Position numbers and translations under genes: made by a program | The notes under the pieces: model-generated | The model's database searches: none | The model's input: only the letters and a program-made list of their open reading frames with translations | What the model was told of the DNA's origin: nothing | In this document: in pieces, positions 13,001-22,729 of the stretch | Position numbering within the stretch: the stretch's first letter is position 1 | Layout of the letters: each line of letters begins with the position of its first letter | Source: Haliotis asinina | Lineage: Eukaryota > Mollusca > Gastropoda > Lepetellida > Haliotidae | Reading direction: 5' to 3' | DNA length: 64,000 nt | NCBI RefSeq assembly: GCF_037392515.1 | Contig: NC_090285.1 | Coordinates: 1,987,501 to 2,051,500 of the forward strand

Positions 13001-16000
13001 TGGTGATAGGTCGTTGGATCATTTGCAGTCTACACATCTATCTGGCGACCGCAGCACATCCCGAGTTGAATATTCAACTGAAAATCTTGTTGCATTCCTG
13101 CTAGAGGTTATCACAGTCAGCTTTGGTGCTACAAACCGTGATGACCAAATATATCGAATTATGTCCGCTGCAAAGTCTCATCTCCACATTGACATATCTC
13201 AAGATATCTTCCGTTCTTTTTCCACTGATAAATCATGATGGATAGCGCCATCTTACTATTAACTATTCTGCAGTGGAATGCACAGAGTTTAGTAGCACAC
13301 GGTCCTCATCTTAAAGCGTTTCTTGGAAAACTAGAATTCAAACCGGATGTACTATGCATTCAAGAAACCTTTCTCTGGCCTGAGTGTCAGTTCAAAATTA
13401 ATGGCTATGTTTGCATGCGAAAAGACCGCATTGAATATGACCCTAAGACTAGAAATCCCAAACGTGGCGGTTGTGCTATTTTTGTTAAATCGGATTTAAC
13501 ATATTATAGCCATACCTTGCCGAAACTTAATTTTGAGGCAAATGCTGTGGAAATTGTCTCAGAAGAGAAGCAATTCCTAACCATTGTTAATATATACAGC
13601 AATGGTGCGCCATCTTTAGATGATTATAAAATGCTGACAAATTCTGTAGCTACACCAGTTTTGATATGTGGTGATTTTAATAGTCACAATGTACTGTGGG
13701 GAAGCAGGCATACAAATCATGCTGGTCAAGTTGTAGAAAATCTTTTGGATGACACAGGTTTGATAGTACTAAACTCTGGCGAAATGACCCGTATAAATAC
13801 TAGTAACTTTACTTTCTCAGCATTGGATCTTACCCTTGTTTCGCCTATATTATCACACAAATGTCAGTGGGGTGTTTATCAAAATGACAGTCTGGGGAGT
13901 GATCACTTTCCAGTTTTCACTGAAATATCATTTAAACCTCTTCGAACACCTGGACTAGGAATTTCTAGATGGAGATTTAAATCTGCAGATTGGCATAAAT
14001 TTGTTGACCATTGTTCAAATGAAATAACGTGTGATTTGCTTACAGATGACATTGAAAGGTCAAATTACAATCTAACTTTCTCTTTGACTAAAATCTCAGA
14101 AAGAGCTATTGGGAAAACTTCTGGAAAGCCAAATACTCGAAATACTCAGTATTGGTGGAATAAGGATTGTGACAAAGCTGATAAAGCTCGACAAAAGGCC
14201 TATAACCGACTTCGCAGGACATCCTTACCGGTTGATTTAGAAGACTTTCGCAAAAAACGGGCTGAATTCCAGCGTCTTGTACGCTCTTTAAAACGCAACA
14301 GTTGGCGTTCCTATATATCTACAATAAACAGGCATACTTCCTTGTCTTCTATTTGGGCCAAAGTAAAAAGGATTAGTGGGAACCACAATAGATCCCCTAT
14401 TCCTGTTTTGGATCAAAGTGCTATTTCCAGTGAAGAGAAAGCCAATCTTTTAGCAGATCAGTTTGAGGCTGTTAGCAGCTATGAAAACTTTTCTACTCAA
14501 TTTAAAAAGGAAGTCACATATTTAGAGAATGAGATTATCCCTAAAATTTCAGATTCTTTATTACAACCTTTTCCTGAATATGATTTATCCTTCCACCTGG
14601 GAGAATTAAAATCTGCATTATCAAAAGGTAAGAATACATCTCCTGGTGCGGATGAATTGTGCTACGAACACTTTAAACATATGCCCGATTCATCTTTAGA
14701 AGTCATACTAAATATCATAAATCAGAGCTGGATATCTGGAAAGTTACCCAGGAGCTGGAGACATGCTGTTGTTATCCCTGTTCCTAAACCTGGTAAAGAT
14801 CCATCTCGCCCTGTTTCATACAGACCAATAGCCTTAACGTCTAATTTGTGTAAAATCATGGAAAGGATGGTCACAAATCGTCTGAGTTTCTACTTAGAAT
14901 CAAATGAATTATTAGCGAGGCTACAGTGTGGGTTTAGGAAAACTCGTTCATGCACAGATCACCTAGTTTGACTACAAAATGAAGCGCAGAAAGCATTAGG
15001 AAACCAAGAGTATATGCTGTGTGTATTTTTAGACATTGAAAAGGCGTATGATATGTTATGGAGAAATGGCCTTTTATTTAAACTGCAAAGTTTAGGGGTA
15101 AAGGGACGTATGCTACAGTGGATAAAGTCCTTCCTAACTGATCGAACCATACAAGTTCGTATTGGGCAACACGTGTCTGACGTGCGAATTATTGTAAATG
15201 GCACTCCACAGGGCAGTGTTATAAGCCCTTTGCTCTTTAATATCATGATCAATGATTTCTTTTCTGAACTTCCGTTAAATATTGACGCATCACAATTTGC
15301 AGATGATGGTGCTTGTTGGAGACGTTTTGGAAACATTGAGTTTGTTCACAAATCTATTCAATTGGCTCTAAATTCTATCGATCTTTGGTGTTCAAAGTGG
15401 GGGTTCAAGGTATCCACTTCTAAATCAGTTGCTATGTTCTTCACAAGACGTAAACTTCCCCCAAATCTGAAGCTACACATTGGTGGTCAGGACATAAAAT
15501 TTGTTTCAGAATTTAAATTCTTGGGTGTAATCTTTGATCAAAAACTCACATGGTCCAGCCACATCGATTACATTTCATCAAAATGCACTAAAGCTCTCAA
15601 TTTACTGAAGAGCGTGTCTTCCACAAAGTGGGGTGCTGATAAATCGTCCTTGCTTCTTTTGTACAAAGCACTCATTTTGTCTAGATTAGAATACGGTTGT
15701 CAAGTTTTCATGAATGCTGCAAAATGTCATTTGGTTAAACTTGATCGTGTTCAAGCTAAAGCTCTTCGGATATGCACTGGTGCCTTTCCTACTACACCAG
15801 TTTCTGCCTTGCAGGTGGAATGCTCAGAACCTCCTTTGCAATACCATCGTCTTAAAGTGGCCCTTAAGTACTATTTATCTTTAAAAGCGTCATCTAGGTA
15901 TCAACCAGCAACTGATATTTTGAGTGATTGTGTGGAATATGTCATGTGTGATTGGAATCATGGAAAACCACCATTTGGATTACTCGTTCAACAATTTGCA

Positions 16001-19000
16001 TCACAGTACGAGTTGAACAATCTTCAGCTGAATGCTGCGCAATCTCTACCTAAAACGGTTCCATGGACTTTAACACAACCTTCGATTTCTTATGATTTAT
16101 CGGGGCTTGTAAACAAACAAATGTCACCATGTGTTGTTAAAATCCTAACCCAAGACTACATCCACAACAAATATAGTAATTTTACTCATATTTACACTGA
16201 TGCTTCAAAAGATCCCAGAACCGGTCATGTTGGTGGGGCCTTTTATATTCCTGATCTTGGTTTATCTAAAAGATTTAGATTGACTGATCATCTGTCTGTG
16301 TTTGCAGCAGAATTGACAACTATACTTCAAGCTTTAAAATGGGTAAAAGATAACGAGCACGAAGCAATAATTCTTACTGATTCGTTATCAGCTATACAAG
16401 CAATTCAATCAGGTGTCCAAGATCCACGCAGTGACATTATATACGACATCTTGTATCTTGATACTGTTCTAAACTCCATGTACATCAGCTGTGATATTGT
16501 TTGGATCCCTGCACATGTAGGTATAGCTGGGAACGAAGTAGTCGACACACTTGCTAAGATGGCTTGCAACAGACCACAGCCAGATATTCAATCAATTAAG
16601 CCCATTTCAAGAGATTACTGGTTTGTCATTTCATCGTCAATAAATGCCTCTTGGCAAAATACATGGGACAGTGAAACTACAGGTAGACACATGTACTCGA
16701 TTTGTCCTGCAGTAAACAAACATTTTAAAATCCGTAGGCGTTGCCGCAGAGATGAAGTTGTTTTAACTCGCCTCAGGCTAGGACACTGTGGATTAAAGGC
16801 ATATAAAAGCATTTTAGATAAAGACATCTCTCCTATGTGTGAAAGCTGTAACTTACACTGCCCAGAAACAGTTCAGCACTACCTCATTGAATGTCCAGCT
16901 CATGAAAACCCACGCAAGGCTCTTAGAGACATTGTGCTTAATAAAACCAAAACTATTTTTACGCTGAACGCAATACTTGGCGATAATTTAATGTATGGTT
17001 GCATACAAAGAGCTGTATTAGACTTCCTCGTCAAAACGGATAAGTACGACGTAATTTAACTGGACAAGAATGTAACTGTCTGTTAAGTGTTGGGCGCATA
17101 TAGGTCTTTTAAGGCCCAAGGTCGCCCTAAAACCTTACCTACCTACCTACCTACAATAATGACATGACTACACAATCTTAAATCACTGTTGGCCCTGCAT
17201 CAATGTTAAAAAGAATGAATTCTGCTCTTACTTAGATCTTTCATATTTGTTTACATGTATATACATCAAGGATTATATATTTCAGCATATCACAGCTAAC
17301 CACATTTGAGATCTCCATCTAAATGAGAGATTTTAATAGATTTGCAGTCTCATTCACTTACGCACACACTCATCTAAATGATGAGTCAACACCTAGTCAC
17401 ATAAACACTAAACTTGGAGTCAACATCTTCAAAAACAAGAGTCACTATAAGTTGAAGCACCTACCTTATCTAGCCAGCAGTCACACACATGGGCATTTGT
17501 ACGGATCAGCTTGTATCCCAGGTCCACTGGCTCCACATTCAGGTCACCACCAAGCAGCACCAGGTCACTGGTCTCTGACGTCAGCCTCACAAACTGGCTG
17601 ATCTGGAAGGCCTGAGTGATGCGGTGAGCCAGATACTCATCATTGTCACGTCGGTACTCCGCATGGAACTGTAGAGAGTCAGTGAGTGAGTGAGGGAAAG
17701 ATGTATAACTTGGTCAGCATCAACAATTTAAGCCTTGGCTTCAACATTTTTGGCATATACGGGAGCATAAAACTGTGCACACTGGGTGTGTGTTTAAGTA
17801 AAACCACACAAAAATCAGTGACATGTTCCAGTGCACTTATAAACCACAAACACCATCCATTCTATTATCAACTGGTAAGGGAATTCTTGGCTCTGACAAA
17901 TGAAATCCAACAAGAGTGTGTCTGATGAACTGTGACAGTACTGCATTGTATGACAGTGTCCTGAGTATAGACTACATGCAGCATGAGCTCACTGTCTACA
18001 TCTAGGACACCTAGTGCAACAACATCATTCAGCAGTTCCTTACATGTGAGCCATACACATTGACTGTCAAGCCATTGACGTTCAACTTGCACAGTCCCAC
18101 GCCTTTCCCCCCAAACCAGTCGCCATGGTAGAACTTGTGAGCAAAGCCATTGAGAGAAAACTGGTGGAAGACTGTCTCGATGATGGGGTGGATGGAGAAC
18201 ATACACACACCGCTGCCGATGACGCCACTTGAACAAACAATATGATGGTAAGGGACAATTGTAACTGGGACAACAATATGATGGTAAGGGACAATTGTAA
18301 CTGGGACAACAATATGATGGTAAGGGACAATTGTAACTGGGACAACAATATGATGGTAAGGGACAATTGTAACTGAGACAACAATATGATGGTAAGGGAC
18401 AATTGTAACTGGGATATTGAAAAACCACATTACAGACATGGCCAAGACAGTGGTAAACTTGTTGTTTCCTTCTTGTTGTTTCCCTCCTTTTACATGATCT
18501 TCCAAATTTTTAAACTGACTTACCTGTGAAAATAGTGTGAATGTGGCATTCTGGGAATAAGTTTTTGACACAGGCGTTTGTAGTCACTCTTCAACCATAC
18601 CTGAAGCAGAAAAATACCTCTAGGTGTAAAAATCAATTTGTAAATTGAGGTTTGGTATTTGGTCTACAAAACAGTTACCAATATTTAACAGCACAGTAGC
18701 CCATAAATAATAAACTCTAGGACAGACATAAACATTGGTTGTTTGGGGTTCAGCTTTGTTGTAATTCTACACACAGTGATGCACATCACCGAAGCTGGTC
18801 ACCTCTTCTTTTATGTACATCTGTAGTAAGGTGCAGGGGTTAACCTTTAACCCAGGTCTTCCGTTGGAATGATGACAATGAATAACAAGACTGTATGTTG
18901 ATTGTGTGTCATGAACAAGTGCACACTAATCCTATTCTTACATATTACATAGATGGGATTACACTTTATCAGTTAAGTACAAAGTCTAGGAGTTTTTTGG

Positions 19001-20600
19001 TTGAGTCCCATCCCGGCTTCGAACACGGACTGGCTGAGCCAAACATGACATATGTTACATTTGACCACTTTCTAAATGGCACTGTGTAATCACAATCCTA
19101 TTCTGATTGCTACCAGTCAGTGCTTACCTCACATAGTACCACAATGTCATAATGTTGTTGAGAAATCTCCTCTCCAATGGCCTCGATACGCTCACGTCGA
19201 TACTTGACGGTACCCGGGATAAAGACACCCCTACACGCAAGCACATCATGATCATCAAAAGAGTATACTGAGTAGGTCCTTTGGAGGACAAAAAAAATTA
19301 AAATTAACATTAAGACCACAATTCTCTTCTAACAGACAGACCCGTGAAGGACTGGGTTAGAATGTATCTTCAGTAACTCACGTTTGTCATAAGAGGCGTT
19401 TGACGGGATCAGGTGGTCAGGGTTGCTGACTTGGTTGACACATCATTTGTCCCCAGTCGCGCAAATCGAAGCTCATAATGTTGATCACTGAATTTTCTGG
19501 TCCAGACTCGATTATTTACACACCACCACTACCAGTGGAATATAACTGAGAGCAGTGTAATACTAAACTCACCTACTCACTCATTCTAACAGACAAGAAT
19601 ATTCTGAGAAACAGCAGTCTGACCTGGCCGACCCATGACCCATGGCCGACACATCTGACTGAACTAGAAACTCAGGATCAAGATTATTGTGCTTTTGAGA
19701 AGGTCCTGATGACGGTTACTGATACTTTCTCCAGGGTGTTCTGTACATTTTTGCAGTTATGATCCTGTCTTGTAGATGCTTTTAACCACTCAGATAAACC
19801 TTTTTGTAAACTAAAGTTTGATTAAAATGCTGTCAATTTTAAGATAAGGTTGTGATAACTCACTGCGCCTTATAGGCTTCATAAGTTGAATACTGCCCAT
19901 GGAGATGAATTGGTTCAAAGAATGGCAGGCATACATGTTCAAGGGAACACGCCAGAGCTTTGAGCTAGTACAAGTTGCATGATATTTTACTCTGTAAACG
20001 TCCAATAAAATATTACTAATTAATGAGTTTTCATTTATGATGCGATGTGCTTCCCCAAGGAAGTGGCATGCCACACAAGTGCACATCACAGACAAGCTGC
20101 AGTCAAAGAGGTGCGGCCTTTCTCTACATCACTCACTACAAACAGGCCAGGTAAACACAGCACATCCACAAAACAACTTCTGTATGTGTTATACATAAGC
20201 AGAGATGCAAGGGAGAAAGGCTTCATAATTACTGACAGTGACTTACACAACTAGCTATTTAGAAATTTTTCATACATTTCTTATCATCAACAGATGCAAG
20301 TAAATCACAATTAATACGGTTGTGGGGATACTATGTGAAAAGTGCAAACACAAAGCTTATCTGGAGCTTAAACCATAATTCTTAAAGACATCTAGGATAA
20401 GCTGTCAAAGGAAGACAATAAGTTGAGTGACTATTCTGAACCATCAACAAAGCACATGGTAAGAGAACAATAAAATATCACAGATTTCATTGAAAGAAAT
20501 CATCAAAACACCTATTTTACATGAAATATTTACAACACACATTCAGCTAGGGAATTTTGTCTCACCAGCAGTTGAGGGTAAGGACTCGTAGTGTCGTCAT
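7056..20600 (-). CDS. SMPD2: Neutral sphingomyelinase, nine coding exons
   Basis: It hydrolyses sphingomyelin to ceramide and phosphocholine at cell membranes, by family resemblance to vertebrate SMPD2 (nSMase1). Coding exons on the minus strand are 20600-20566, 19230-19128, 18600-18524, 18227-18044, 17668-17465, 11551-11428, 9445-9323, 8073-7958 and 7310-7056. All junctions have GT and AG and keep phase. They sum to 1221 nt, or 406 residues plus stop; human SMPD2 has 423. It opens MTTLRVLTLNCWGVF. The metal-binding Glu is E46 (VLCEVW). SGVIGSGVCMFS, then HGDWFGGKGVG, then HAEY and YLAHR, lie at about 72-150. GDLN is 174-177 and SDHEA is 266-270, with H268 as the catalytic His of the endonuclease/phosphatase fold. 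Two hydrophobic segments follow (about 325-337 and 350-370), as in the family. The start is the first in-frame ATG, after a TAA and with no earlier ATG in the predicted leader. Introns 5 and 6 hold a LINE and a Tc1 element. No damage to the frame was seen. Confidence 0.93.
7320..7390. repeat. Imperfect about 36-bp direct repeat in SMPD2 intron 8
   Basis: Two diverged units of the form CACACANAGAGATGA...CACACAGAGAGGTCT lie just beyond the acceptor of the last exon. They are small and low in complexity. Confidence 0.5.
7425..7600 (+). repeat. Dispersed mollusc repeat, plus orientation
   Basis: The block runs GTGAGTTTAGTTTTATGCC, CGGCAATATTCCAC, GGCGGTCTGTAACTAATC, then AATCCAGCGATCAACA. The same order of blocks recurs, in either orientation, near 9.75, 19.4, 22.3, 27.85 and 31.2 kb. 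I recognise it as a type common in abalone DNA. It has no coding capacity and is probably a SINE- or MITE-like element. Confidence 0.75.
7649..7745. repeat. Foldback repeat with TTCGTAGCCCTA arms
   Basis: The left arm (7649-7677, CTCGAAACATTTGTAGCCCT) and right arm (7717-7745) are inverted copies with a few mismatches. Repeat-like sequence CTTTCACAAAGCCGTCATAG follows to about 7830. It is likely a MITE in an SMPD2 intron. Confidence 0.65.
8527..8814. repeat. Pair of 45-bp direct repeats
   Basis: The block CACACCATGTCAGGCA... ending TTGTTGTGGTCCACA occurs at 8527-8571 and 8770-8814 with one or two differences. The 198 bp between is AT-rich and unrecognised. Confidence 0.75.
9055..9151. repeat. 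20-bp inverted repeat around a 57-bp loop
   Basis: Left arm AAATGGCAGACGATAGCAAG (9055-9074) matches the reverse complement of 9132-9151 with one mismatch. It lies in SMPD2 intron 7. Confidence 0.8.
9745..9832 (-). repeat. Dispersed mollusc repeat, minus orientation, short copy
   Basis: Reverse complement reads TTTTACACCACATGC, ATATATGGCAGTAGTCTGTA, AATAATTGAGTCTGGACC. This is the same block order as the copy at 7425. It lies in SMPD2 intron 6. Confidence 0.65.
9929..11219 (+). mobile_element. Tc1/mariner-type DNA transposon with TIRs and TA duplication
   Basis: The ends are inverted copies: 5' CAGTGTTCCCAGAAATTATT and 3' (reverse complement) TAGTATTCACAGAAATTATT, both followed by GAGAA. 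TA flanks both ends (9927-9928 and 11220-11221), as expected for Tc1/mariner insertion. A subterminal inverted repeat (AAGGGAGACAACTCTTGA near 10025, with its complement near 10066-10083) lies inside the left end. The element sits in SMPD2 intron 6, antisense to the gene. Its transposase is dead, so the copy could move only by borrowed transposase. Confidence 0.92.
10113..11096 (+). pseudogene. Tc1-type (DD34E class) transposase, inactivated
   Basis: It encoded the cut-and-paste enzyme of this element. The N-terminal helix-turn-helix region (AREKRKLILDDFERGEADAK...STVYRTLKN) is followed by a GAGRPRK basic motif, then the catalytic core. HDNDPKHTA carries the second Asp, and NPIQNVWG lies 34 residues further on. 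The frame is broken twice: one base is lost near 10552, and there is a one-base surplus (or two-base loss) near 10706-10709. In the intermediate frame the first catalytic Asp box reads FSNES instead of FSDES, and the catalytic Glu of NPIE is Gln. So at least two frameshifts and two active-site changes are present. The ATG at 10113 starts MAEFTAREKR. Confidence 0.85.
11946..13238 (+). CDS. LINE ORF1, nucleic-acid-binding protein with zinc knuckles
   Basis: The 430-residue protein binds the element's RNA, by analogy with other I and Jockey-group ORF1 proteins. It starts at the first ATG (MNSDSDGEF); upstream in-frame sequence has no ATG. Around residues 230-300 there are three CCHC-type knuckles in series: CYKCQRFGHTSTNC, CARCCGDHAYDAC and CSNCGGKHSAAYRGC. 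The middle third resembles an RRM-like segment, which I cannot prove. The stop overlaps the ORF2 start as ATGA at 13235-13238, which would allow termination-reinitiation. No lesion is seen. Confidence 0.88.
   Translation: MNSDSDGEFTAAWSAPDDFEETSTHAEFAEKYNAMLAKRPKRKHDDDVQTKCSFNEHNLKPIVIFSSVDSSVSLKSVSPVALAKDIQKHVGDIHSLKRLDKGDIVLHCRSADQSKMALSLTRICGKQIKAYVPKSLRETKGVIYNIDLDISEDEIVEQLKSFQVTDAKRLTRGKEKEQTLSVLLTFASTTLPEHVYMYYQSFKVRAYVPPALRCYKCQRFGHTSTNCKSTVQVCARCCGDHAYDACPSKDTLKCSNCGGKHSAAYRGCSKYKEAVEIQRVKVENKVSYKEAVQMVKENNTTMPVSFANVVKRRPNKQPVVSSSQQVATSLPSVKVTQGSNRANKCSCQCSINGDRSLDHLQSTHLSGDRSTSRVEYSTENLVAFLLEVITVSFGATNRDDQIYRIMSAAKSHLHIDISQDIFRSFSTDKS
13235..17059 (+). pseudogene. LINE ORF2 (endonuclease, reverse transcriptase, RNase H), one in-frame stop
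   Basis: A 1274-codon frame. The apurinic-type endonuclease lies at about 1-230: LQWNAQSL, then DVLCIQETFLW, CGDFNSHNVLWG, and SLGSDHFPVF. Reverse transcriptase is at about 480-760, with VIPVPKPGKDPS, SYRPIALTS, the FLDIEKAYD box, GTPQGSVISPLLFN and the catalytic QFADD. RNase H is at about 985-1110: YTDASKD, a Glu in FAAEL, LTDSLSA and PAHVGIAGNE. A Cys/His motif (CESCNLHCPETVQHYLIECP) follows. The only lesion I see is TGA at codon 579 (14969-14971), between CTDHLV and LQNEAQ. A CGA-to-TGA transition at a CpG would explain it, since Arg is common there. The rest is open, so the copy died recently. Confidence 0.9.
18236..18414. repeat. 36-bp minisatellite, five units, abutting an SMPD2 splice acceptor
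   Basis: Units AACAATATGATGGTAAGG + GACAATTGTAACTGGGAC repeat five times almost without change (one G-to-A near 18375). On the gene strand the array is the 3' end of intron 3 and stops about 8 bases before the acceptor at 18228. The open frames across it come from the repeat. Confidence 0.95.
18935..19035 (-). repeat. tRNA-derived SINE fragment, family 2, minus orientation
   Basis: The block GATGGGATTACACTTTATC, AGTTAAGTACAAAG, TTTGGTTGAGTCCC and GGCTTCGAACACGG matches the copies near 22.6 and 30.6 kb. The complement of the last part is a B-box-like GTTCGAA, which suggests a tRNA head on the minus strand. Confidence 0.6.
19400..19570 (-). repeat. Dispersed mollusc repeat, minus orientation
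   Basis: Reverse complement contains TGGTGTGTAAATAATCGAGT, CTGGACCAGAAAATTC, AGTGATCAACATTATGAG and GTCAACCAAGTCAGCAACC. It belongs to the same family as the copy at 7425, in SMPD2 intron 1-2 territory. Confidence 0.75.
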
Positions 20601-20654
20601 CTCTGTCCAATCTTCACAGATAAAATCTTGCCCCTTCAAGCTAGCTGGGGAAAT
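20601..20654 (-). other. SMPD2: SMPD2 5' UTR part of the first coding exon
   Basis: On the minus strand TTTCAG at 20660-20655 is followed by 54 untranslated bases, then the ATG at 20600. The acceptor implies at least one upstream leader exon. Confidence 0.6.
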
Positions 20655-20660
20655 CTGAAA

Positions 20661-21672
20661 CATTTAATTCTCATGAACTACATGAATTCTTCTTTCACCT
20701 GTGAACCCGAAGAAAATATCATTCCGCATAGGAACACCATGATTGATAAGCCAGTCAACTATGTGGATAATATGAGTTAATCCTTAACATCCATGTCATA
20801 TCAGATTCAAATATCATGACGACTGGCTGTTCAAGCTGAGAATCTTGAGTAAAGAACATTGCATCTTAATATCAATATGTCTTCAGCACTTGCTTCTTCA
20901 TTTGTAGTTAACTTTTTACCATGTCATATTTGCAGTTGGACCACACACAAATTTTGATGCACTTAGCAGCTTTCTTCTAATTTAACATAGTTAATTCTAT
21001 GGATTATGACAGAAGGGTGCTGTGAAAAAGTGACCATGTCCAAAAATATGAATCATATGGTCATTCTGAATTACTTCTGGACTTTGTTTAAAATATGTGT
21101 ACTGACAACATTCATATTTCAGTGAAAACGTTCTGGTTAAAATGTCCACCGGAAAAAGTCCCCTTTTAATTTCCCAACAAGAAGCAAACAATTCTTTCTT
21201 ATAGTTTTCAGTTTTTCATAGTCACACATACATCAGGTAATACACCTGATGTATCAAACAGTTGATAGATGCAGATGTTAGAGGAGGAGTCTCTTCATTT
21301 AAAAACAACAAGCATTCATATAATAAGAAGTGTGTGTATATTTTTCAGCCGATATCCTTAAGTACCGCGAGAACAGGAAACGCCAGTTAATGCTGAACAC
21401 CTCTAACGTTCGTGTGTACCCAAAATGGCCACTAGTTCAACTGACACTGACCAGTACAGTTCACGTAGAAAACTCTCAGTTCTTTCATGATAATAGCATA
21501 AATGTAACTAGTACATCGCACCTGTACAGTGCCCTGTCAGTGGGTTGCACGTGTCACAATCACACGTGAACCAGAATAACACAGAAAACCCGAGGTTTGG
21601 GCATAAATTTTCAGTGTCATCAAAACAAATGTTGGCGGTCGAGAGAATAAGAATCCCCAACGCTACACTCAC
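20661..21672. other. Likely SMPD2 leader intron
   Basis: AT-rich, with no coding signal. It contains a perfect 11-bp stem hairpin at 21228-21253 (ATACATCAGGT, 4-base loop, ACCTGATGTAT). It is bounded by a donor-like CTG|GTGAGT on the minus strand at 21673/21672 and the acceptor at 20655. Confidence 0.4.
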
Positions 21673-21772
21673 CAGGTAAGGACTCCGTGGACTATATGTG
21701 TATGAAATTATAAATGTCACAAACTGAACCAGCGAGTATCTGGTATTTGCAAAACAAGACGACTTCCGGGAC
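21673..21772 (-). promoter_or_regulatory. Candidate SMPD2 promoter edge and leader exon
   Basis: On the minus strand an ETS-type site CCGGAAGT (21769-21762) is followed by about 90 bases ending in CCTG|GTGAGT, a strong donor. Joining this to 20654 leaves the frame open but adds no ATG, so it would be a non-coding leader. The distance to the coding start and the motif fit a TATA-less housekeeping promoter. The transcription start is inferred. Confidence 0.4.
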
Positions 21773-21779
21773 ACTGGTT

Positions 21780-22310
21780 AATGTAACGATAATATATTCA
21801 CCAAAATCACGTTTAAAACCTGTTAAGAACGAGTAATATTTGTGATCAACACCCACCTATCTCCTTCGGTGTTTAATCTACAAACTCAACGAATAACGTT
21901 TCCATATTCCGATAATGTTATCTTGTTGATCCATCGCCTAGGTTTGGTCGTCAGCTATCCTGCATCACCTGGTGTTTACGTTTATGCAGGTACCGTCAGA
22001 ACTGTTGGGAGCTTTAGTTGATCAAGCTCCTCGCAGCGATAGCCCATTTGTGGAGATCGCGGCAGCGTCGACTGGGCCTGTGTCCTATGTAATGCTCATC
22101 AATTTAATATTTTGCACAAAGACCTTTGAACTAGTGTGCGGACCGGTGTCAAATGACTGGTTTCCTTGGTGACGCGCATGAACGTCACACGCGCTGTGTA
22201 GGAGTTTCTTAGTTTACCTTTCATGGGTAGACAACTCAGATTCAGCAAGTTGGATAGTGTGTCTTTCTTCGTCTGCTGTTCAGATTCGAGGCATACCGAC
22301 ATTATGATGG
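21780..22310. other. Upstream flank of SMPD2, nothing recognised
   Basis: Non-coding DNA between the inferred SMPD2 promoter and a repeat copy. No second gene start was found on the plus strand. Confidence 0.35.
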
Positions 22311-22311
22311 A

Positions 22312-22490
22312 AGTCTGTAAATAATCCAGTGACTGATGTGCGCATTGACCTTCGCAGATGGGATACAACATGAAGCAATCAAGTCATCCTGTCTGACCAT
22401 CTGATCCCGTTTTTCGCCTTTTATCACAAGCATGGTTTGCTATTAATATAATAATTATGATCAGTTGTAACCAGGATCTTCATGGGTAGT
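22312..22490 (+). repeat. Dispersed mollusc repeat, plus orientation, diverged
   Basis: It contains AAGTCTGTAAATAATCCAGT, CTGTCTGACCATCTGATCCC, TCACAAGCATGGTTTGCTA and CCAGGATCTTCATGGGTA. This is the middle and tail of the family seen at 7425 and 27845. Confidence 0.75.
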
Positions 22491-22597
22491 ACTAATGTAG
22501 TACTAAAATTTCCATAAAAGAAATATTAAATTTATGTTTTGAAAAATATGAAGACCGCGTTTCTTATCTTTTTCACATGACTTGTCAGCTTCTAGTG

Positions 22598-22725
22598 ATA
22601 TTGGCTAGATTTGGGATTACACTTTCTTGGTAAACTACAGATTCAGTCCCTTTGATTAGGTTGAGCTCGATCCAGGATTTGAATTCACACTCTCAAGAGG
22701 CAGAATCTTATCATTTAGACCCCGC
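22598..22725 (-). repeat. tRNA-derived SINE fragment, family 2, minus orientation
   Basis: It shares TTTGGGATTACACTTTCTTG, GTAAACTACAGATTCAG and TTTGATTAGGTTGAGC with the copies at 18.9 and 30.6 kb. The minus strand has an A-box-like GGTCTAAATGATAAGA and a B-box-like GAATTCAAATCC. Confidence 0.6.
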
Positions 22726-22729
22726 GGCG

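Larger units (their letters stand above)
11597..17151 (+). mobile_element. Full-length I-group (I/Nimb-like) LINE
   Basis: The 5555-bp element is bounded by the 13-bp target-site duplication TACAATAATGACA (11584-11596 and 17152-17164, perfect). It has a 5' UTR of about 350 bp, a zinc-knuckle ORF1, and an ORF2 with endonuclease, reverse transcriptase and RNase H. A 92-bp 3' UTR ends in a short TTACC(TACC)n tail. ORF order, RNase H after RT, and a simple-repeat tail fit the I group; the exact clade (I, Nimb or neighbour) is an inference. It lies in SMPD2 intron 5, antisense. The intact duplication and only one obvious lesion suggest a young insertion. Confidence 0.93.

Noticed and set aside
18029-18571. 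Overlapping minus-strand frames of 106-186 codons with repeated peptide
   Set aside because: They read through the 36-bp minisatellite. Only the part at 18044-18227 is real coding sequence (SMPD2 exon 4).
21508-21774. 88-codon minus-strand frame joining in phase to SMPD2 exon 1
   Set aside because: It begins at a GTG after an in-frame TAA and has no ATG before the donor at 21673, so it is treated as a non-coding leader.
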